NCBI RefSeq assembly: GCF_039555335.1
Contig: NC_092640.1
Span: 32,295,887-32,359,886 of the forward strand
Source: Amphiura filiformis
Taxonomy: Eukaryota > Echinodermata > Ophiuroidea > Amphilepidida > Amphiuridae
DNA: 64,000 nt
Direction: 5' to 3'
The position numbers were made by a program, and so were the translations under genes. Shown in pieces: positions 58,087 to 64,000 of this stretch. Under the pieces are notes generated by a model. It was given only the letters and a program-made list of their open reading frames with translations, did no database searches and was not told where the DNA came from. The stretch's first letter is position 1; each line of letters begins with the position of its first letter.

Positions 58087-58310
58087 AATCAAATACGATC
58101 CAGATCTGTTGCCTATTCTGTAATAATCAATGGTGAGATGCAGAGTTACAGCGTACGTCTAGTGCGGGGCGATACATTTAAAAATTGTATTCATCTATCG
58201 CTATGGTAATTAATTCTGCTACATCACTACTTCTACGGCGAATAGATAATACAACTATGCATATCAGCAGGGGCATGCCAGAGATCTCTGTCACTATTTA
58301 TGTATGGCTT

Positions 58311-58712
58311 AATTAGAAACCTGGTTATAGATAATCGATTTATAATTTGGGATCTAAATTATCCTAATTAAAAAAGCATTAGTAAAAGGCAATAAAACCT
58401 ACAGCAATATATTAATTAGAACTTTGGTAGATAATCGATTTATAATTTGGGATCTAAATTATCCTAATTAAAAAAGCATTAGTAAAAGGCAATAAAACCT
58501 ACAGCAATATATTAATTAGAACTTTGGTAGATAATCGATTTATAATTTGGGATCTAAATTATCCTAATTAAAAAAGCATTAGTAAAAGGCAATAAAACCT
58601 ACAGCAATATATTAATTAGAACTTTGGTAGATAATCGATTTATAATTTGGGATCTAAATTATCCTAATTAAAAACGCATTAGTAAAAGGCAATAAAACCT
58701 ACAGCAATTTAT
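58311..58712. repeat. 100-bp minisatellite, four copies
   Basis: ATAATCGATTTATAATTTGG recurs at exactly 58331, 58431, 58531 and 58631, a period of 100 bases. The units are almost identical. The first starts with AATTAGAAACCTGGTTATAG and the last has AAAACGCATT and ends in TTTATTAAG, so the array is complete. The unit is AT-rich and non-coding. Confidence 0.95.
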
Positions 58713-59603
58713 TAAGGGTAGACTGGGTATTGTTGGTCAAAGCAGCCACAAAATCGATTTTCATTATCTAAATCAATTTATTATGGAAAAAGAACAGTTT
58801 GATGTTTTGCAAAAGTTCATTCTACAAATCAAATTTTCAAATGAGAAACATGTAATAATGACTTTTTTGGCAGTTTTGTTATGATGGTGACGATATATTT
58901 TTAAATATTTAATCAAGAATCACTATACTAAATGAAAGAGACAGTAGATGTAATATATATTTTTCACTTTAAAAAAATTATCGCTTTAAAAATAACAAAT
59001 GGCAGAAACCTTTTAAACTAATTGACCCTATTCACCATTGCTTTATTGTAATTATGCTAAGATAATAAAGTTAATGAACTAAATGTCTTACAGTCCAACG
59101 GATATCAGTTTGATCGAGTCCAGGGCCAAATCTGTCTCTTAAAATAATCCTAGCATCATTTTTGAAACCTGATTATGCTGGAGTGGTCTAGTAAACATCA
59201 AATAATGCACAGTAAAAATAAAAGGTATGGAATTTGTTTAATTATAGCATGAATGTGTGATTTGCATAAAGAATAGATTCTTATTTAAATGTTTGTTTGC
59301 ACTGATCACATTATCCCCTTTTAATTTCGAGCCAAACAAATGAGGTATAACGAAGAAAATTGCGATTCATTCCAACGCCTACAATGCGTGTACTACGCTC
59401 GCCGATCGTATTACATGTAACTGCACGGAGCATTGCGCACGACGTGTGTACATACAAGCTGACATCCACGATACATGTTAGCAAGTACTCGATCGTTGAA
59501 CTCTGAATAAAACCGGGCCGACCCGGTTTTAATACAAAAAGTTAAATTTTACTGTTATTAAAGCACTGCAGGCTTAGTCTTTTACGTGGTATTTTATTAT
59601 ACC
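58713..59603. other. Gene-less AT-rich stretch
   Basis: No exon, RNA gene or clear repeat is supported. A GGGCCGACCC word near 59516-59525 is a short palindrome. Confidence 0.4.
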
Positions 59604-59951
59604 ACTGGGCATAAATCGATAAGGCGTTCGACTATGGTGCGAAGGGTTGCGGCTTCGAACCCTGGTGGTGGCTAGTACATAGAAAAATAGAGTTAGCTTG
59701 AAATTCCCCTGGACAGGGAACTTACTGCTAGTAACCCGTACGAAACTCGGGGAGCTGATCCTGGTTGCGATGGTCATTTGTGGAATATCTAGGGTGTGCA
59801 AGCTGCACAGTCCCAGTGTTGTTCTTAAATGGTTTACGGAATGATGTGGGCCGTAGTAGTCAGCGTCAGCGACAACCTGTATAGTGTGCTGAGGCTTGTG
59901 GATCAACGTTGTGCCTGTGCGTAGCACACTACATTTACTGCGCTTTTTTTT
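59604..59951 (+). repeat. tRNA-derived SINE, long copy
   Basis: The head AAATCGATAAGGCGTTCG and GGTTGCGGCTTCGAACCC resemble A and B boxes. A unique body of about 200 bases follows. The end GGCTTGTGGATCAACGTTG, TGCCTGTGCGTAGCACACTA, then CTGCGC and a T run, is shared with 47190-47331. Confidence 0.65.
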
Positions 59952-60460
59952 ACATGTAGCCCAGGCCTACAGACGACAGCAAAATAATTAAGGTATCAGT
60001 TATATTTACGCCTGTATCTACAGGGTGTCTCAATAAAAAATAGGCCCTGCGGATTGGGGGACTTAACTTAAAATGCTGGCAGTAAAATTAAAACTTTTTT
60101 AAAGATTCAAGAACCATGACGTTTCTTCTCTAAAATGATGCACAAATCATCAAAATCCGTTCACGCGTAACTGAGATAATATTGGGATTATACAAATAGA
60201 CCCATTTTCGGAATCTCAAAAATATTAAAAAGAATATTCAAAAGAAAACTTTCAGTCTTGCTGTTATGATGTATTAACCAATTATTAATCTCTCTAAGAA
60301 TATTATTCCTACCTTTCTCTTTGTGTTAACAATATGTGAAAGTATGTCTTAAGGAACAACCATGACAACAGGGGCATGTCATGTGGGTCATTTAAGTTTC
60401 ATGAATCGCGAGAATTGTCTGACATTTGTACATCAACTCAGCAACTAATCACGTCACATG

Positions 60461-60636
60461 TTAATCCGTGCAGCATCTGTAATCCCTATAAAACGAGCGG
60501 TAGTAAGGGTCACAATGGTACACGGATTCTCCACACCATCCTCCTCTGGAACAACAAAATCCGGGACATTTTGCTTCTTGTCCATTGTCAGCTGGAAAAT
60601 TCGGACCACATTGCCAGTCCGCTCGACACCAATCAC
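60461..60636 (-). CDS. Gene B last exon: hevein-like domain, short tail
   Basis: The acceptor is TATTTACAG|GT. It encodes 57 residues and ends at the TAA at 60461. WQCG, AKCPG, FCCSRGGWCGES and VYHC correspond one to one with gene A. The tail stops at DYRCCTD, so the last two Cys of gene A are absent. DNA identity with gene A in the core is roughly 80 percent by eye. Confidence 0.75.
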
Positions 60637-63250
60637 CTGTAAATATCGTAAAATAACGGAAAAAATGGAACATAGGCTATAAATTACCCGGGTGGGGGCA
60701 CTCCCACTTTGGAGGTGATGCGTATGTAGGGCTCTTAAGACCCCCCTTTTCAGCGTCGCTGTCACCCAAAGACCCCATATTTTTTTACGAAAACAATGCT
60801 CTGTCATCGGAAGACCACCTATTTTTCCATTTGATCCGCCCAAAAACACCTACAAGATCAATTATTTGAACAGCAACTTTGAGCTAGAAATTCAATGTTC
60901 GAAGTTTCTGTTGCGCTGTTTCGGCTCTCACCCAAAGGTTCCATTAAAAATAAAGGTCATATTCCTACCCAATGACCCCATATTTTGCTCTCACCGAATT
61001 CAGGCCCACAATGCCAAATTTGTGCGGACACACACTTGGGTCCTGTTGGGACCAGGCTCAGGCAAAATGCTTAAAGCTTAAATAAGCAGGCTGGCCTATA
61101 TGATTAGAGAAAAGAAAGAAACAGGATCCAGGAAAAATAGCAAAGGAAAAGAACGGCCACTCCCAACAAATAAATTGTACAATTATTTCTTTGTCAAGAA
61201 GAGCTGGTTTAATTTTACCACGAGAGCAAGTTAAAATTGATATCATTTATGAGCACGCATTACGACATACAATTAGAAACTGTTGGTATTTTTGTCGAAA
61301 TTTGTGGTTAATCATTATAATTTGTGTACTCACGTAAGATGCATCTCCTATCTTCAACCGCTTCACCAGTGCATGAGCCAGTTCCTTCCGTCTCACAGAC
61401 ACGGGTTCGAGTCTGCGAGCCGTAACCACATTCGGCACTGCATTCAGACCACAAACCCCAAGGGCTCCAATTAGGATGAGACCAATATGCTAAAAATAAT
61501 AATTAAAAAAAACCCAACAACTTTGTATTATTATTATAGACTCACTTAAATCTTGATTGAGTTCCTATTTTGGTTATCAATAACGAAATTTCTAACCATA
61601 AATCTGCAACCCGAAGGTGATTGGAGAAACAACGCGTACGCATTGTGGTGTCATTTCCACCCCCATGGCCTAAATTAATTTTGATTTTTCTAGTATTTAT
61701 AGTCTTTCGTCCGGGGTGGTCATCTTGCCCTCCCTGTCTCCCGGTCGGTGCGCATCTGCTTTATGAACTTTAGGGAGCAAACTAGCAATATTTACCATGT
61801 TTACCAAACAATCTCACCTGATGTTGTCACTGAATCGGAAGTCATAGTAACGAGTTTGGAAGTAGGTGTGACTTTGTTTGAACCTGGATCAGTGCTCGCT
61901 GATCCAGATGTAGTGCTCATGGAATCTAAAGTAGATTTCGTTAAGGCTTGTTCAGTTATTGCTGATCCAGATGAAGTGCTCATGGAATCTAAAGTAGATT
62001 TCGTTAAAGCTTGTTCAGTTGTTGCTGATCCAGGTTTAGCGTTCACGAAGTCTGAAATAGATGTCGTTAAACCTGGATTAGTACTTGGAGACATAATCGT
62101 ATATGGAACTTAAATATTTACTGACATGAGTGAAAAGTTACCTAGCCGGATTTCTAATTAAAAATGTATAGGAGGGGCTCCCTCTAAGTTTGTGACATTT
62201 TGCAGACTTAATATTACAAACAAATGGCAGCCTCCAGCGTCATGTATCAATTTATGTTATTGGCTGATGGGCAGAAGCATATCGGGGGGCACTCAACATT
62301 AATGACCATACGGGTATGCCCCAAATGAAAGACCCCTTTTGGACCGCGCGCGCAGCATCGAAAGACTCCTGAATTTGACCAAACCAGAGCTTATTCCTCA
62401 CTTTTCTGGTTTTTCTTAGGCGATTTTCAACCACAATCGCAGCTACAAAAGACCCCCTTTTACCGGTACGCGGGCAGTCAGCTCCCAAAGACCGACTACC
62501 TTAAATGCCGGTGTGCATACTCGCCAAAAATTATGAGGTGTCCGGTGATAATACACTCATTAACATTGCATTTGTTTTCAGGAAACAAATAACTTTTCAT
62601 AAATTCCGCATATTGACGAACCAGAGATAAATATCAACCGCCCCTTTATGTGTTGACCGTACAGAGCGACGTTATCGATTTTTTGTAGTCGAGTCTGTTT
62701 CTATCATTGTTGCTACCCGGGCGCGGCAAATCGAGTACATGCAGTGGCGGCGCCAGGAAAATGGGGGGGGTATAACCAACACATTTTGCCCAACATTGCT
62801 GCAAAAAGTGGACATTTTCGTAATTTTGAGTTTTTACTGGGGGGTGGGTAGCTGGAGGAAAAAGTTCTGACTAAGGGACATTTCCCCATGCCCCCTCCCA
62901 CGGGGCCGCCACGTTTCACCATGTAGACATTTTACAGGTCATAGAACTGTTAGAGATGGCTTATATATAAATGTGTTATTTGGTATAGAAGGGATGTCAC
63001 TTCCCTAACAATCCTCTAGTGGCACTTCCTTCGTGGTATTATATTCCCGGGATTATATTACTACAAGGCTGGTGGGTTATTTTAAATGTCAAGTTACCTT
63101 TGCCTACAGATGAGGAGCTTGTGCCCTTGGGTGGATATGTTTTGTTTTTGTTGACTCCTAATGGTACCGTAATAGCAACGACAAAACATGTAGCAACAGC
63201 AATGATGATGACAGCGATCCACACGCCACGATTCCATTTTCGTTTCTCTA
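60461..63250 (-). CDS. Gene B: partial paralog of gene A, TM, stalk, TSP1 and hevein-like
   Basis: Four exons on the minus strand, all phase 1: 63098-63250, 61818-62072, 61334-61489 and 60461-60636. The first exon must lie beyond base 64000. Order: short basic cytoplasmic end, transmembrane segment, Ser/Thr-rich stalk, TSP1, hevein-like C-terminus. The beta-rich exon of gene A is missing; the intron between stalk and TSP1 is only 328 bases, so no room remains for it. Paralogy is also supported by intron sequence next to the TM exon (62625-62735 and 62913-62950 against 39870-40020) and by conserved donor surroundings. The whole gene is compact (2.8 kb against 15 kb) because its introns lack most transposons. 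Confidence 0.75.
60688..61030. repeat. Partial copy of the CACCCAAAGACC element
   Basis: GGGGGCACTCCCACTTTGGAGG, GTAGGGCTCTTAAGACCCCCC, GTCACCCAAAGACCCCATAT and CTCACCCAAAGGTTCC match 4550-5030. The right inverted end is missing. It lies in the last intron of gene B. Confidence 0.65.
61334..61489 (-). CDS. Gene B TSP1 exon
   Basis: The acceptor is ATTTTTAG|CA and the donor C|GTGAGT; 52 codons, phase 1-1. WSPWGLWSECSAECGYGS has the full Trp ladder, then QTRTRVCETEGTGSC and AVEDRRC. This is a better-preserved TSP1 than in gene A, where the first Trp region is shortened. The five cysteines here are probably completed by the DWC of the next exon. Confidence 0.85.
61818..62072 (-). CDS. Gene B stalk exon with internal duplication
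   Basis: The acceptor is AATCCAG|GT and the donor TCAG|GTGAG; 85 codons, phase 1-1. It is Ser/Thr-rich and contains a 63-base (21-residue) unit repeated in tandem, ALTKSTLDSMST followed by SGSA. This roughly doubles the stalk length relative to gene A (42 codons). It probably acts as an O-glycosylated spacer. Confidence 0.75.
62300..62520. repeat. Inverted-end repeat, copy 3
   Basis: Shares CATACGGGTATGC, CCTGAATTTGACCAAACCAGAGC, TTTCTGGTTTTTCTTAGGCGATT and CAGCTCCCAAAGACC with 23143-23385. It lies in the intron of gene B. Confidence 0.6.
62742..62912. repeat. MITE with CAGTGGCGGC ends in gene B intron
   Basis: Starts CAGTGGCGGCGCCAGGA and ends GGGGCCGCCAC. It interrupts intron sequence that is continuous in gene A near 39970-39980 (CAAATCACATAAGG), so it inserted after the genes separated. 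Confidence 0.6.
63098..63250 (-). CDS. Gene B transmembrane exon
   Basis: The donor GCAAAG|GTAACT and a candidate acceptor CGTAATGTAG|TA give 51 codons, phase 1-1. EKRKWNRG then VWIAVIIIAVATCFVVAI form the basic flank and membrane segment. The proline-rich repeats of gene A are absent. KGTSSSS follows. Confidence 0.65.
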
Positions 63251-64000
63251 CTACATTACGACAGAAAGAATATGGTTAATAAAATAATAAAATAAATAAA
63301 ATAAAATTATTTTGATTTTGTTGACAATTAGGCCTAGGTTTACCAGGAATGTATTTTATACATTGAATTTTATCACAAAATTAACATATATTAGGCACCA
63401 CATTCAATTTGGTCCTATAGAACTATCGGTGCCCGATTAGGTACCGATGACTCTTAACATCACTCCCTGGAGATATAATAAATTGTATCAAGCATAATAA
63501 TTAACAGTTGTATAGTGTTGTTGTTTTTCATTTAAATAAAAAACAAATGCACTGTACAAATCTTCAGGGTACGATAAAAAGTGTCATCGGTACCTCTTCG
63601 GGGACCGATAGCGCAATAGGACCAAAAAAGATGTTGTGCCTCAGGGGCTGTGCAATAATTATGAGCCCTTGGGGCACGGACCAATCAGCCTCATTCTTCA
63701 CAGATGACACGAATAGTCATCATTCCAAGATTATGACACCGCCCTCTGTTGCGACAGTTCCTAGTTTTTGATGCCCAAAATGAATTGTAAATGCATATAA
63801 CGCATTTTTGCAGAGGATTCAAAGTGCTGTAATTTCGCTGCTACTGGCAAATCATCACAATCAGATCGCATTAAGTAGGCCGGTTGCAGCCGAAAGAGGC
63901 CAAAACCTATCCGCACTTAGATTGTAACATCGCCCAATTATCTGCGCAGCTCCCCCAAATTATATTTGGGTAAAGGAAATTTTTGATAACCAAACATTCA
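63251..64000. other. Upstream of gene B exon 2, no gene seen
   Basis: Presumed first intron of gene B. I looked for a counterpart of the gene A first exon and did not find one. CGGTACC and GGTACCGATG words are scattered at 63428-63607 without further structure. Confidence 0.4.

Noticed and set aside
60454..60849. 131-residue minus-strand frame at the gene B end
   Set aside because: It is a shadow of the hevein-like exon in another frame plus a repeat-derived upstream part.

Overview
The window looks like AT-rich nuclear DNA from a marine invertebrate, most likely a deuterostome (echinoderm, hemichordate or cephalochordate grade). That placement is inference. It rests on multi-exon genes with GT-AG introns, an intronless class A GPCR pair, thrombospondin type 1 modules joined to hevein-like modules, Penelope-like and several LINE retroelements, and very many inverted-repeat elements. 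There is no bacterial gene organisation. Most short open frames are chance products of simple or mobile repeats.

Layout. 1-20 kb: gene-poor and repeat-rich. It holds palindromic (MITE-like) elements, a foldback element built of inverted tandem arrays (7.86-8.47 kb), microsatellites, a decayed protein remnant near 13.3 kb, and one credible signal-peptide first exon on the minus strand at 17.5 kb. 20.2-22.3 kb: GPCR copy A, frameshifted. 23-27.1 kb: MITEs, then a 5'-truncated Penelope-like element. 27.16-42.09 kb, minus strand: a complete six-exon gene (gene A) for a type II membrane protein. Its order is proline-rich cytoplasmic tail, one transmembrane segment, Ser/Thr-rich stalk, an unnamed beta-rich ectodomain, TSP1, and a hevein-like cysteine-rich domain. 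Its introns carry a 2.1 kb TIR element with a recurring GTGGGTAAC motif, a decayed LINE, a second foldback element, nested MITEs and a 1.5 kb TIR element. 43.4-46.8 kb: a palindromic element split by a 5'-truncated LINE. 47.2-52 kb: a SINE, a 2.3 kb TIR element, a tRNA-like sequence. 52.0-54.1 kb: GPCR copy B, also broken, with a LINE fragment in its upstream flank between 10-bp direct repeats. 55.2-58.7 kb: foldback MITEs, RT fragments, a 100-bp minisatellite. 60.46-63.25 kb, minus strand: gene B, a partial paralog of gene A lacking the beta-rich exon; its first exon lies beyond the right edge.

The order GPCR(+) then TSP1/hevein gene(-) occurs twice about 32-33 kb apart, so a two-gene block was probably duplicated in tandem. 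The GPCR copies are far more alike than the TSP1/hevein copies, which points to later exchange or a separate recent duplication. All internal exons of the TSP1/hevein genes are phase 1-1, which explains how a whole domain can be gained or lost between paralogs. A role in recognising chitin or other glycans at the cell surface is inference.
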